A stretch of DNA of 64,000 nt from Planctopirus ephydatiae (lineage in GTDB: Bacteria > Planctomycetota > Planctomycetia > Planctomycetales > Planctomycetaceae). Each line of letters begins with the position of its first letter. Position 1 is the first letter of the stretch. This document shows positions 1 to 9,679 of the stretch, piece by piece. The stretch lies in assembly GCF_007752345.1 (NCBI RefSeq), contig NZ_CP036299.1, forward strand, positions 806,001-870,000, read 5' to 3'. A model generated the notes under the pieces. The model was not told the origin of the DNA, did no database searches, and worked only from the letters and a program-made list of their open reading frames with translations. The position numbers were made by a program, and so were the translations under genes.

Positions 1-970
1 TGACTTGCCTGCGGCTGGCCATCCACTGCTCTTTGGACTGAATGGCATCGCGAAGCTCCATGACTTTGGGGTGATTGGGGCCATAGCTTTCGAGAGCCGT
101 CCGCATTTTGGCCTGCTCTTGCAGCAGTTGTTCTGTCATACGACTGATAGCCATGTCTTCCTGCGTATCGAGGCCCAGTTCTCCCATCATGAACTGTTTG
201 CCCACGACATCGAGACTGGCCATGGCGAACTGCAGGACGTCTTCGCCGCGGGAAATGGCCTGTTCGAGAGCCGCCAGTTGAGCCGTCGCCCGCAGAGTTT
301 CTTCTTTGGCCTTCATGAACTCTTCGTTGAGTCTGACGACGCGCGCAACGGCCACGTTTGTGGCGTTATCTGTTCCATTACTGACAAAGGTCAATGAGCG
401 CCCGCGCAGTTCGATGAGTTCGGCCTCTCGTGTGGTCAGTTTCTGTTCGAGTTCGACTTTTTCTTTCGAGAGGATCTGCAGGATTTCCTGCGAGGTTCCC
501 TGGTGGTTCTTATTGAGAAAATCGATGGAGGCACTGAGAACGGCATACAGAATGGCAGCGGCGGCTTTGGGATCACGCGAGCGGCAAGTCAGTTCGAGCA
601 CATTGGTCTGCCGGGCAGAGCGGACAGTCACCATTTTCTTGAGGACGCCTGGCCAATCGGAAGGGGCGACTCCTCGAAAATCGGTGCGGTATTTGACAGG
701 CAACTTTTGAGCGGCATCCGCCAGGACGATATCACCCTGCATGATGCGTTCGTAAGTGGGCATCAGATCCTTCATGGCAGCTCCTTCGGGAGCAGCACCA
801 TCCAGGACTTTACTGCCTGTCTGCAGGATGAGAAGTTCAGCTTTCGACTCGTAATATCGGGTCGAAACGATGTAGTAAGCAGCACCTAAAGCAATGGCTG
901 CCAGGACTGCCAGAATAATCAGCCCTTTGCGATACTGTACGCTCCGCCAGAAACGCATGAGCGTTTGCAT
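1..970 (-). CDS. Wzz/GumC-like polysaccharide chain-length/export protein (partial)
   Basis: The reading frame is open from ATG at 970 to the window edge with no stop, giving 323 residues of the N-terminal part. A GGAGG lies 8 bases before this ATG; two further in-frame ATGs lie just upstream at 991 and 988. Residues about 16-36 form a membrane segment (LIILAVLAAIALGAAYYIV). A Wzz-type periplasmic domain follows, then long charged helices with coiled-coil character, and the phrase YGPNHPKVMEL that is common in GumC-like proteins. Family members set polymer length and couple export across the inner membrane to the outer-membrane Wza channel. The Wza-like gene lies directly upstream on the same strand, 171 bases away, so the two are probably one operon. 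The C-terminus is outside the window, so whether a tyrosine-kinase domain is fused cannot be seen. Confidence 0.85.
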   Translation of the reverse strand, partial: MQTLMRFWRSVQYRKGLIILAVLAAIALGAAYYIVSTRYYESKAELLILQTGSKVLDGAAPEGAAMKDLMPTYERIMQGDIVLADAAQKLPVKYRTDFRGVAPSDWPGVLKKMVTVRSARQTNVLELTCRSRDPKAAAAILYAVLSASIDFLNKNHQGTSQEILQILSKEKVELEQKLTTREAELIELRGRSLTFVSNGTDNATNVAVARVVRLNEEFMKAKEETLRATAQLAALEQAISRGEDVLQFAMASLDVVGKQFMMGELGLDTQEDMAISRMTEQLLQEQAKMRTALESYGPNHPKVMELRDAIQSKEQWMASRRQV

Positions 971-1141
971 GGTATTCGCCTCCGGCATCATCAGGGTGCT
1001 TGACCCTGTCAAACCGGATTCATATTCGGGCGATACAGACATTGGCAGAAGACTTTCTCGCTACTTCATTGGGAGTTGAATCACGACTTCAGGTTGGCTG
1101 AATTTCTGGTCAATAAGGGCTTTAAGTTAACTCCTTTGGCC

Positions 1142-2332
1142 TTAGAAAATGGCGGCACTGCCACCGATGGTGAAGCGAATCACCTGGGTGATCGTGTCGA
1201 GCATGACGGTGGCGGCGGTCTGTTCGACCGAAACAACATCGCCTGGTTGCAACAAGAGATTTTCCTGTCCGTTGGACTTGGCCTTCTGCATACTCACGGT
1301 GACGACGGCTGGGTCGCTGTTACTGGGCCGCTGGCGAATGACATAAATTTTGTTGGCTGCTTTGGAAGAAACGCCACCAGCCAGCGCGATGGCATCCAGC
1401 ACATGAATATCTTTACCAACAGGGAAATCGAACTTGCCAGGCTTTGTGACCAGTCCAATCACCTGGAGTGGCTGATAATCGTGCCGCTCGACATTGATGA
1501 CAGCCCCATCCTGCAGTCGATACTCTGTCCCCCGGCCTTCTTTGACAGCAGAAACGAGATCGATCTGAATGGTTTTCTTGGCGCCAACACCGGCTGTCAT
1601 GGCATCGGGCGTGTTGGTCTCTGTCTGACCACTGACGCGGGCAATCGGATCGCTGTTACGTGAAGGTGATGGCGTGACCTTATCCGGGTTCCGAATCTCT
1701 ACGTGTGTTCCAGCCGTGGGTGAAAGATTTCCTGCTGCCACAATGGCTGCGAGAAGATCACTGGCATCGCGCGGTAATTCGACGACGCCGGGCTTATTGA
1801 CTGCACCCAGAACTGTAATTCTGTTCAAACGGCGGCGTTTCATCGTCACAGTCACATGGGGCTGGCGATACAAACCACGGCTGACTGCGACAGAGGCAAT
1901 GGCCCCTTCAGCATCCGAAAGTTCCATCCCGGCAAGTTCCACCGGGCCAACAACGGGAATATTGGCAGTGCCATCTTCACCAACGCGTGTGGGAAAAATC
2001 ACTGCTTCAGTGGCTCCCAGGCCGGCAGCGATGGTGACTTCGACGACATCACCAGTTCCGATCAATTCATTACTGGGGTACTGTGTGGCCAGCTTGGAGA
2101 GGTCGAGAGTTTGAGCGTTCTCCGCTTTTTTGGCGACAAGTTGCGGGGGCAATGTTCGAGTCGAATAGTGGTTGGGAGAGCTGCAACCGGAATATCCGAG
2201 GGCGCCAAACAGCAATACACAGAACATCACCACTGTTGGTTGGGGAGGTTTCATCCGTGGTGTTTGTGGGGGCCTCATGTCGCAGTTCCATTGCGGCAAT
2301 TGATAGCGCAGCGATTCATTTTGAGATGGCAT
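1142..2332 (-). CDS. Wza-like polysaccharide export lipoprotein (Poly_export + SLBB)
   Basis: A 396-residue protein with a lipoprotein leader ending in GALGYSGC, so the mature protein is probably lipid-anchored. A Poly_export region follows (NELIGTGDVVEVTIAAG). Next come SLBB-type segments of the form VLGAVNKPGVVELP and VIGLVTKPGKFDFPVG, which in this family build the periplasmic ring of the outer-membrane export channel. The C-terminus (VIRFTIGGSAAIF) could be membrane-associated. The start at 2332 has GAAGG just before it. An internal ATG at 2254 would give a more typical leader length of 24 residues before the cysteine but lacks a clear ribosome site, so the start is uncertain. It lies upstream of the Wzz/GumC-like gene on the same strand, the usual export pair. 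Confidence 0.88.
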   Translation of the reverse strand: MPSQNESLRYQLPQWNCDMRPPQTPRMKPPQPTVVMFCVLLFGALGYSGCSSPNHYSTRTLPPQLVAKKAENAQTLDLSKLATQYPSNELIGTGDVVEVTIAAGLGATEAVIFPTRVGEDGTANIPVVGPVELAGMELSDAEGAIASVAVSRGLYRQPHVTVTMKRRRLNRITVLGAVNKPGVVELPRDASDLLAAIVAAGNLSPTAGTHVEIRNPDKVTPSPSRNSDPIARVSGQTETNTPDAMTAGVGAKKTIQIDLVSAVKEGRGTEYRLQDGAVINVERHDYQPLQVIGLVTKPGKFDFPVGKDIHVLDAIALAGGVSSKAANKIYVIRQRPSNSDPAVVTVSMQKAKSNGQENLLLQPGDVVSVEQTAATVMLDTITQVIRFTIGGSAAIF

Positions 2333-2659
2333 CCTGCCTTCTCAGTGTCCGATATAGGTCATGCTGAAAAATTGGTCAACCCGGAAAGATTTTCCCTCAA
2401 GTTCACATCGCACTCTGCCAACACGATTTTCTTCATCGGCGATAATTGCCGATGATTCGCGACAGCAAGACACCTCAGGGGTCTCAAACGGCTTAAAGCC
2501 CCAAAGCGAAAGAATTCACCATGAATACCGCCGATTGCTTAATTCGCCTAACTTTCTGGGAATGCGGGCGATGAATTCTGAGTGGTGCGTGCACGGCGAC
2601 TTGGGAATGATGAGGGTCTCTTCTCGACGGCATGTATCAAAAGAAATTAGATAACGGGG
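2333..2659. other. intergenic, no gene recognised
   Basis: This stretch lies between the Wza-like gene (its upstream side) and the 3' end of uvrC. It must hold the promoter of the export operon, but I see no convincing coding frame, hairpin or repeat. Confidence 0.6.
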
Positions 2660-4057
2660 TTACTCTTCTCCAAACGTGGACTTTCGTCTGAGAAGATGGT
2701 GGTACTGCTGGGCGAAGCGGTGCGATTCATCGCGGACGGATTGCAATAGCCGCAGGGCATACGAGTGGCGGCTGAGAACTTTCGGCTCGCTCTCGCCCGG
2801 CAGGAAAATCTCCTCTTCGCGTTTGGCCAATGAGATCACCAGTGGAAGTTCGACTTCGATGGATTTGAGTGCCTCCATGGCGGCACCCAGTTGGCCTTTG
2901 CCTCCATCGATCAGCAGAATATCCGGCAAACTTTCCCCTTCCTGATCGAGCCTGCGAAAGCGGCGGCTCACGACTTCTCTCATCGAAGCAAAGTCATCGA
3001 CACCATCGACAGTGCGAATCTTGAATCGTTTGTATCCCTGCTTGAAGGGGACTCCATCAATAAACTGCACCAGGCTGGCAACTGTCTCCCCGCCTTGCAG
3101 ATGAGCAATATCGACACCTTCAATCCGGCGTGGCAAGGTCGAGAGGCCAAAGACTTTCTTGAGCCCCAGGAGTCCCTTTTTGGGATCGACGTAGAATGCT
3201 TCGGGTTGTGCATGGGATGCCAGATCGCCGCGTTCCTGCAAGGTCATCAAAGCTTTGATCTGATCACGTAGTCGGGCAGCTTTCTCGAACTTGAGTTCCT
3301 TCGAAGCCTCCAGCATCTCGCGGTTCATCACCTTGAGTAAACGCTCCTTCTTGCCTTCGAGGAACATGATCAACCGGCGCACATCCCGCCGGTAATCTTC
3401 TTTGGAAATCCTGAGATTGCAGGGAGCAGTGCATTGTCCGAGACTGGCCAGCAGACAAGGGCGAAACCAGCGCCATTTTTCTTCATTCGGGTCGATATCG
3501 AGCGAGCAATTGCGAAAGCGGAAAATCTTTTGCAGAACCGCGATGGCTCCGCGTAGTTTTCGAGCACTGGTAAATGGCCCGAAAAGTTTCACCCCGCGAG
3601 ATTTTGGCCTGCGGGTGAACTCAATTCGTGGAAAGGGCTCGCGCGTGGTGATCTGCAGATAAGGGAATGTCTTGTCGTCTTTTAAATCGGAATTGAATCG
3701 CGGCTGAATATCTTTAATCAATCGCGATTCAAGCAGCAGGGCATCGACTTCCGAATCGGCATGGAGGAAGTCGATATCGTGAATTTCAGGGATGAGGTCT
3801 GCTGTCCGCCGGTCAATGGCGGCCTGCCTGGTAAAATAACTTCCCGCGCGACTTCTTAAGTTGACCGCTTTTCCGACATAGATCACGCGACCACGAGCAT
3901 CCTTCATGAGATAGACGCCGGGTGTCGTGGGGAAAGTTTTCACCTTCTCACGCGGCAAAAGGGGTTCACCGGACAAAAGACGATCCTCGGGCATTGCTGC
4001 CAGGGGCGCACCCTCGTCAAACTCGGGATTATCAGAACTTTCTGAGTTTTCGGACAT
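2660..4057 (-). CDS. uvrC: excinuclease ABC subunit C, short form without HhH domain
   Basis: UvrC makes both incisions in nucleotide excision repair after UvrB loading. Visible in order: a GIY-YIG nuclease (TTPGVYLMKDARGRVIYVGK), a UVR segment (FEKAARLRDQIKAL), and the RNase H-like 5' nuclease with GVDIAHLQG, LLIDGGKGQL and the late DESHRFA histidine, so both catalytic sites look intact. The protein stops about 15 residues after DESHRFA. The tandem helix-hairpin-helix domain that ends most UvrC proteins (about 600 residues) is absent. Translation is assigned from ATG 4057 (MSENSES, 465 residues). The frame extends to 4198, but the extra 47 residues (Cys-, His- and Phe-rich) look non-family. 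It is divergent from the ABC permease gene. Confidence 0.92.
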   Translation of the reverse strand: MSENSESSDNPEFDEGAPLAAMPEDRLLSGEPLLPREKVKTFPTTPGVYLMKDARGRVIYVGKAVNLRSRAGSYFTRQAAIDRRTADLIPEIHDIDFLHADSEVDALLLESRLIKDIQPRFNSDLKDDKTFPYLQITTREPFPRIEFTRRPKSRGVKLFGPFTSARKLRGAIAVLQKIFRFRNCSLDIDPNEEKWRWFRPCLLASLGQCTAPCNLRISKEDYRRDVRRLIMFLEGKKERLLKVMNREMLEASKELKFEKAARLRDQIKALMTLQERGDLASHAQPEAFYVDPKKGLLGLKKVFGLSTLPRRIEGVDIAHLQGGETVASLVQFIDGVPFKQGYKRFKIRTVDGVDDFASMREVVSRRFRRLDQEGESLPDILLIDGGKGQLGAAMEALKSIEVELPLVISLAKREEEIFLPGESEPKVLSRHSYALRLLQSVRDESHRFAQQYHHLLRRKSTFGEE

Positions 4058-4244
4058 TACTGGAGATTCCGTAGAACTGTGAATCTCTTCATTGTAGACA
4101 CAGACGTAGAAAAGTGGATGGTGAAGCCAGTCGAGTGAGCACCTGAGTCGTTCAAAGAACGATGCAGGGGCAAACCTGACTTGGTGATGAACGGCCATCG
4201 ATGAACATTTTCAGTTTGAATCGACGTGGACAAGGAGCTTCGGA

Positions 4245-5570
4245 TTGTTCCTGCTGATGACCATCAAGGATCTGAAACTTCTCCTGAAAGATCGCCGGCC
4301 ACTGGTGACGTTGCTGGTGCTGCCGATGGTCTTTATTGCGATTGTGGGGATGTCCACAGGCCAGCTTCTCACGGGCGGAGATACCCGCAAGGCGCCGCGG
4401 CTGGCGATTTCCAATGCCGATACCAGCGAGTATGGCAATATGCTGGTCGAGCGGTACCAAAGCCGTCCTAATCTTGATGTTCAGATTGCGACGAGTGCGG
4501 GGCAAGCTCAAAGCCTCGTCGATCTGGGCCGGGTGGATGGAGCTTTGATGATTGGCCCGGAGTTCACTGCGAAAGTTGATGAACTTGGATTACGGGATGT
4601 GCTCGATCCGGATCATGGTCAGCTTTCGGGGGGATTAAGTGCGATTGATCTGTCGCTCGATTTGCGTCCCGGGCTGGTTGATGCCGAGATGTTCCGGGCG
4701 GCGCTGCTCTCCGATCTTCTCAAAGTGATTGCACCGATTGTGGGCCGCCGCAATGCCTTGACGCGTCGATTCTTCATTGCCAGCGCCACGACTCCAGAGG
4801 ATGGTGACAACGAGGCATCATCTTCCACGGAAGTTCCCTCTAACGAGACATCGCCTGTCGATGCCGCCAGCACCAAGGGGGAAGCCGCTTCAAGTAGCGC
4901 TGTTGATTCAGCGGTACCGACTGCGGATCAACCGGTGGCTGCTAAGCCAAAGGAAAATGCCGCTGCCAATGTTTATCTGATTCTGGTGCCGGGCTTCACG
5001 GTGATGTTCGTGTTCTTTGTGGTCAATATCATGGCCCGCTCTTTTCTGGCGGAGCGCGACCGGGGGACATTGGACCGACTGCGGATTGCTCCGATTCCGG
5101 CTTCGGGAATTCTGATTGGCAAGACGTTGCCATTCTTTCTGGTATCCCTCACGCAGGTTTGTCTGTTGTTTGTTGCGGGTAAGTTGTTCTTTCAGATGTC
5201 GTGGGGCCCGGATCCTGTCTGGCTGATCCCGATGATGATCTGCACTTCACTGGCAGCGACATCACTGGGCCTGCTACTGGCAACGATCGTACAGACAGAT
5301 CAGCAGGTGGCGGCCTATGGAACCTCACTGGTGATCCTGCTGGCTTCGATCAGTGGTTGCTTTATGCCGCGCGACTGGCTGCCACCTGTCATGCAGACGA
5401 TCAGCCTCGCGACTCCGCATGCGTGGTCACTGATTGGCTTCGATGTGATCCTGACTCGTCGAGTCGTGGATACCCCTGTGGTTTTGCAGAGTTGTGCCGT
5501 GCTTCTGGGTTTTTCGCTCGCGTTTTTCACGGCGGGATATGTTCGATTCCGCGCGATGACCCGAGTTTAA
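4245..5570 (+). CDS. ABC-2 type transporter permease
   Basis: A 441-residue integral membrane protein of the ABC-2 type (NatB/YhaP-like). One membrane segment sits at about residues 20-40, followed by a long extracytoplasmic part and then five C-terminal segments from about residue 243 on. The loop between them contains a Ser/Ala/Glu/Pro-rich stretch (about residues 170-240) that is probably disordered. I chose the TTG at 4245 because AAGGAG lies 7 bases before it; the ATG at 4257 has no well-spaced site. No ATP-binding subunit is next to it in this window, so its partner must be encoded elsewhere. Substrate unknown. An 18-codon frame starting at ATG 4201 ends in TGA overlapping the ATG at 4257; it may be chance. 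Confidence 0.88.
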   Translation: MFLLMTIKDLKLLLKDRRPLVTLLVLPMVFIAIVGMSTGQLLTGGDTRKAPRLAISNADTSEYGNMLVERYQSRPNLDVQIATSAGQAQSLVDLGRVDGALMIGPEFTAKVDELGLRDVLDPDHGQLSGGLSAIDLSLDLRPGLVDAEMFRAALLSDLLKVIAPIVGRRNALTRRFFIASATTPEDGDNEASSSTEVPSNETSPVDAASTKGEAASSSAVDSAVPTADQPVAAKPKENAAANVYLILVPGFTVMFVFFVVNIMARSFLAERDRGTLDRLRIAPIPASGILIGKTLPFFLVSLTQVCLLFVAGKLFFQMSWGPDPVWLIPMMICTSLAATSLGLLLATIVQTDQQVAAYGTSLVILLASISGCFMPRDWLPPVMQTISLATPHAWSLIGFDVILTRRVVDTPVVLQSCAVLLGFSLAFFTAGYVRFRAMTRV

Positions 5571-5649
5571 TCTGGATTCGGCATTGAGACTGGGTTTCCC
5601 ATTGATGTGTGGGCGAAGTCGATCGAACAACACCTGGCGGTAAGTCGTC

Positions 5650-6363
5650 ATGACTCATCGATTTCTGAGAGACAGATCGATTCGTTGTGTGGCACTCGAT
5701 GCTTTTGGAACGATCATCACGCCCTTTGAATCGATTGTCGCCATTTATCATCGAGCTGGCCTTCAAAGAGGGAGCATACTGTCGGAAGTCGAGGTGGGTT
5801 CGCGATTTCGAATGGCCTATCGATCTCGGCAGGCAGGAACACAAACATCTCACGCTGAAGAGATCAGATTCTGGCATGAAGTTGTGGCGACGGTTTTCCA
5901 AGAATTGCCACCACAAAAGATTGACGACTGCTTTGAAGAGCTTTGGGAAAAGTTTGCTAACCCCAATTCCTGGCGTCTCTTCCCGGATGTGGCTCCGACG
6001 CTCGATGCGTTGAAAGCCTCTGGGATCAAGGTCTTGCTGGCCAGTAACTTTGACAAACGATTGATCGAGATTCTCTCGGGATTCTCGCTGCTTGACCGAT
6101 TTGATGAACTCCTGATTTCGAGCCAGGTGGGTTGGCGAAAACCTGCACCCGAATTTTATCGTGCCATCTTCGAAGCCGCGGGAACGAAGAGCCAATCGAT
6201 CAGCCCGGCACAAATTTTCATGGTCGGCGATGACTATGAGCATGATGTTGAAGCTGCCAGAAGAGCAGGATTCAGCGCCATCCAGATCTGCCGTGATCCT
6301 GCACATGAGGTTCTCCTCCCCTCACAGATTTCTTCACTGAAAGAGCTTTTTGAAATTTCCTGA
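5650..6363 (+). CDS. HAD-superfamily hydrolase
   Basis: A 237-residue haloacid dehalogenase-like hydrolase. Motif I is ALDAFGTII, with the nucleophile Asp at about residue 17 and Phe rather than Asp two positions on, as in dehalogenase or HDHD3-like members rather than classical DxD phosphatases. Motif II is the Ser of LLASNFD. The conserved Lys is in GWRKPAPEFY, and motif III is MVGDDYEHDVEAARRAG. A helical cap lies between motifs I and II (about residues 30-110). The missing second Asp means phosphatase activity should not be assumed. The gene starts 80 bases after the ABC permease and may be cotranscribed. Substrate unknown. Confidence 0.85.
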   Translation: MTHRFLRDRSIRCVALDAFGTIITPFESIVAIYHRAGLQRGSILSEVEVGSRFRMAYRSRQAGTQTSHAEEIRFWHEVVATVFQELPPQKIDDCFEELWEKFANPNSWRLFPDVAPTLDALKASGIKVLLASNFDKRLIEILSGFSLLDRFDELLISSQVGWRKPAPEFYRAIFEAAGTKSQSISPAQIFMVGDDYEHDVEAARRAGFSAIQICRDPAHEVLLPSQISSLKELFEIS

Positions 6364-6617
6364 GGTGTGAACTGCTGAGAACTTTTTCAGAGATCGATCG
6401 CATTGATCAGCGAATCACTGAGATTGTTTGGCTGGAAACTGAGATCGTTGACGAGCTTACGGTTTGTGCGCTTGTCGATACGGGCTTGCGGCCGCTAGAA
6501 CAACATGAAAGTCTGTCATGTTTCCAATCGTTCGCGTTCGCGAAAAGCCGGTCTTTGTGCCGGCTCTCTGAGAATACAATTCACTCCTTATGAATATGCA
6601 CTGAGAAGGTCGTCATC

Positions 6618-7739
6618 ATGTCCGTTCAAGCATCGTCGGCCTCGATTGCTGGCAAGCCCTGTCGCTGGGGGATCATGGGTGCTGCTGCCATTGCGCGAAA
6701 GAACTGGCAGGGATTGCGCTGGGCCGAGAATTCACGTTTAATCGCCGTTGCCAGCCGGAGCCTGGAACGAAGCCAGAGTTTTATTCTAGAGTGCCAGGGG
6801 AGTGTGCCTCAACCTCATGAGGTTGAGGCCCTGGGAAGCTATGAAGAATTGCTGGCACATCCAGAGGTGGATGCGGTTTATATTCCTTTGCCGACGGGAG
6901 TGCGGAAAGAGTGGATTCTTCGAGCGATTGCTGCGGGCAAACATGTCTTATCAGAGAAGCCGGTGACGGTCTCAGTTCGTGACCTCCGGGAGATTGTGGC
7001 TGCTGCCCAAAAGGCGAACCTCCAGTTCATGGATGGTGTGATGTTCATGCACAGTGCCCGGCTGGAGCCGATGGTGGCACAGATCATGGATAGTGAGCGA
7101 GTGGGGCGTGTGCGGCGAATCTGCTCTCACTTTTCTTTCCATGCTCCTGAGAGTTTCTTCAAGGAGAATATTCGTGCCAGTGATAAGCTCGAACCACTGG
7201 GCTGCCTGGGTGATCTTGGCTGGTACAACATTCGTATGACACTTTGTGGTTTGCGCGGTCAGATGCCGCATACGGCTCGCGCCCGTTGTCTGCAAACAAC
7301 CGGGAATGGCGTGCCGACCGAATTCTCGGCAGAACTCGATTTTGAGGGAGGCACAACCGCCAGCTTTTATTGTTCATTCCATACGGAAACCCAGCAGTGG
7401 GCCCACTTCAGTGGTGAGAAGGGATATGTCAGTCTCGATGATTTTGTTTTGCCCTGGTTTGGGACTGCCAGTCGGTGGTCATCTCATCAGGCACAGGTCG
7501 TGGCTGAGGGCTGCTTCATGCGGATGGAAAACCACGAGCGATATCATGCCGTCGATGAAATAGCGACAGGTGGGTCGACGGCTCAAGAGACGAATATGTT
7601 CCGCACTTTCTCGAACAACGTGTTGACGAATAGCCCCGATAGTTACTGGCCAGAGATGGCCCTGAAGACGCAACTGGTTCTCGAAGCCTGCCTGCTCTCG
7701 GCCCGGAAAGATCAACCAGTTCCGGTCGAAGCCTGCTAG
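6618..7739 (+). CDS. Gfo/Idh/MocA-family NAD(P)-dependent oxidoreductase
   Basis: A 373-residue oxidoreductase. The N-terminal Rossmann domain begins WGIMGAAAIARKN (dinucleotide-binding loop), continues with a beta-strand and ASRS, and reaches the family signature EKPVTVSVRDL near residue 115. The C-terminal alpha/beta domain holds the substrate site, including GCLGDLGWYNIRM, where the conserved Asp/Tyr region of sugar dehydrogenases lies. Family members oxidise or reduce sugars, inositols or related polyols. The start is supported by GAGAAGG 8 bases before the ATG. It is a single-gene unit preceded by 254 bases that contain a short AGCCGG/CCGGCT hairpin. Substrate cannot be read from the sequence. 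Confidence 0.9.
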   Translation: MSVQASSASIAGKPCRWGIMGAAAIARKNWQGLRWAENSRLIAVASRSLERSQSFILECQGSVPQPHEVEALGSYEELLAHPEVDAVYIPLPTGVRKEWILRAIAAGKHVLSEKPVTVSVRDLREIVAAAQKANLQFMDGVMFMHSARLEPMVAQIMDSERVGRVRRICSHFSFHAPESFFKENIRASDKLEPLGCLGDLGWYNIRMTLCGLRGQMPHTARARCLQTTGNGVPTEFSAELDFEGGTTASFYCSFHTETQQWAHFSGEKGYVSLDDFVLPWFGTASRWSSHQAQVVAEGCFMRMENHERYHAVDEIATGGSTAQETNMFRTFSNNVLTNSPDSYWPEMALKTQLVLEACLLSARKDQPVPVEAC

Positions 7740-7937
7740 TTTGAGGAAGTTGCATATCCTGCACACGCCCGCCAACAAGCGATGCTATCAATACTGATGA
7801 AATGCCAGTTGAACGGGAGTTGATCGAAACAGAGTTCGAAACCTCGACCAGGAATGAGTAAGCTCAATGATGTCGTTCTATAACGCTCATCGCGTTCTCT
7901 TCTTGCAGTTTCAAACTTCTGTGCAGGATTGTCCGGC

Positions 7938-9446
7938 ATGAATCTGTCGATCAGCAATTCTCGAACATCACAGCCTGGCAGCAGAGTCGTGACGCGTTGG
8001 TCAAGTCGTAAGCGACCTGGCGAGAAGCGAAGGGGGCTTGATTGGACTGGCGGCGTGTGGAACGTGTGGATTGGCAGCATGTTGTGGTGCAGCCTGTTGT
8101 GCCTCGCTGGTTGCCGGAGCGAAGCGGATGAGTACCTCGAAGAGCAGAAAGAACTTCCCACACACAGTTTCAAGAAGTTTGTCAGGCCACCAAGACCTCA
8201 GCCCGATCCGACGATCAGTGCCGACTTGGCAGAACCACCCGCGGAACCGCCTCGAACCAACGCCAAAGAGACGGTTGATTTTCTCCTCGAAGGCATCAGA
8301 AGGCGGCAACCCGAGCGATTTGTGCTGTTCCTGCCGAAGTCGTGGCGAAACGATCTGAACGAAGCCATGCATGAAGCTGCCTGGTCGATGGATAGCATGA
8401 TCTGGAGTCGATCGTTTTATGTGTTGGGGCGGTTCGGCCTCGCAATGAAGGCGAAGTTCCCACTCATGAAGGGTTTGCTCAATAAATCTGCCATTGATAT
8501 TGAACGTCAGAAGACGGAGAAAACTGATGAAATCGTTTCTGGGAATCTTCCATCCCGTTCCGCCAGCGATGGGAAATCCACGCCTTTGATGATTGAACAA
8601 AACTTTCAGGAGTTGATTGAAGTGATCAACCTTCTGGCGTTTTCGAGAGTGACAGAACTCGATCAATTGCGTCGTGGAACTGTCGAAGAGATTCTCCGCG
8701 AATCCGGTCGGCGGGTGATGGGCCGCATGGCTTATGAAGCCGAACTGCGTGGCGAGACGCCTTTCGAGCTTCTATGCCGGTTGGAAACCAGCACGGAACC
8801 TTCTCAGCAAGAAGGCGTTTCGATTGTGGTGCTCAAGGATCCTCTGACGGGGCAATCCCAGCGCATTGAGTTTGTTCAGGTGGAAGATGCTTTTGTGCCG
8901 CGATCGATGGCACAGGCCTGGCCCGATTTTCTGGAAGAGACTCGAGAATGGGGGCGACAGTTCAGTCGGATTGACTGGGAAGAATTGCGGCCTGATGTCA
9001 TGGCGAACCTGGCAGCTATCGAAGCACAGATTCTGCGGATTGATGCAGCGACCGATACCAGTGGCATGCTCCCGGCTTTAAGTTCGATTGGGGAAGAATT
9101 GGCCAGGATCGCTGAGAGACTTAGCCCGGAATCGGCCCGCTCGTTACCACAGGTGGGCCCGCCTCAAAAAGTGACGATTCTGATTAATCGGCCATTGGGA
9201 GGAGAGCAGCTGACTCAGGTCCTGGATCAGATGGTTTCGATCTGCCCGAAACCTAATGAGACTGAATATGTGACCAGCACTCTAGGTGGGCAGACAATTG
9301 TGGAGATTGGCCCGGTAAATGATCTGGCTGACTTTGCCGAGAAGCTTGGCAAATTGAGGACTTCGGCCACAGGAATTCCTGCGGATGCTCAACCCAAAAC
9401 AGAGGTCAATGCGGCAACTCGCAAGATCGTGTGGTCGCTTCCTTAG
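7938..9446 (+). CDS. hypothetical lipoprotein
   Basis: The protein has 502 residues from ATG 7938; AGGA lies 9 bases before it. An in-frame TTG at 7929 is the longer alternative. The N-terminus is long and basic, followed by a hydrophobic stretch (WIGSMLWCSLLCLAGC) ending in a lipobox, so the mature protein should be a lipoprotein starting CRSEADEYLEEQ. The rest is soluble, mostly helical and rich in charged residues. I see no known catalytic motif. A segment near residues 105-140 (FLLEGIRRRQPERFVLFLPK) suggests a recurrent planctomycete family of unknown function. The neighbours are unrelated, so context gives no role. Confidence 0.75.
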   Translation: MNLSISNSRTSQPGSRVVTRWSSRKRPGEKRRGLDWTGGVWNVWIGSMLWCSLLCLAGCRSEADEYLEEQKELPTHSFKKFVRPPRPQPDPTISADLAEPPAEPPRTNAKETVDFLLEGIRRRQPERFVLFLPKSWRNDLNEAMHEAAWSMDSMIWSRSFYVLGRFGLAMKAKFPLMKGLLNKSAIDIERQKTEKTDEIVSGNLPSRSASDGKSTPLMIEQNFQELIEVINLLAFSRVTELDQLRRGTVEEILRESGRRVMGRMAYEAELRGETPFELLCRLETSTEPSQQEGVSIVVLKDPLTGQSQRIEFVQVEDAFVPRSMAQAWPDFLEETREWGRQFSRIDWEELRPDVMANLAAIEAQILRIDAATDTSGMLPALSSIGEELARIAERLSPESARSLPQVGPPQKVTILINRPLGGEQLTQVLDQMVSICPKPNETEYVTSTLGGQTIVEIGPVNDLADFAEKLGKLRTSATGIPADAQPKTEVNAATRKIVWSLP

Positions 9447-9679
9447 CCGCTGTTTTGTCTGAAGTCCGACTTACCGAAATGGCGGCGATTGACACTGCGT
9501 CAAAAATCGACCTAAACTCTGGGCCAGTGGTTTATATGTGAATATTCTGATCAGCCATCTCGACCAAAGCTCCAGTCTCGCTGTTTATCAGAAATGAGCT
9601 CGAAGCGGTCACTTTGCTGAGACAGAAAAAACTCCAATCGCAAGCACTCACTTCTCGACAGACATCACGGAGCGACCGC

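Noticed and set aside
4201-4257. 18-codon frame MNIFSLNRRG before the ABC permease
   Set aside because: It overlaps the permease start by TGATG, but the AAGGAG and TTG at 4245 explain the start without it; no peptide-like regulatory features.
6546-6565. AGCCGG/CCGGCT hairpin before the oxidoreductase gene
   Set aside because: Only a 6-bp stem; no U-run or known aptamer pattern.
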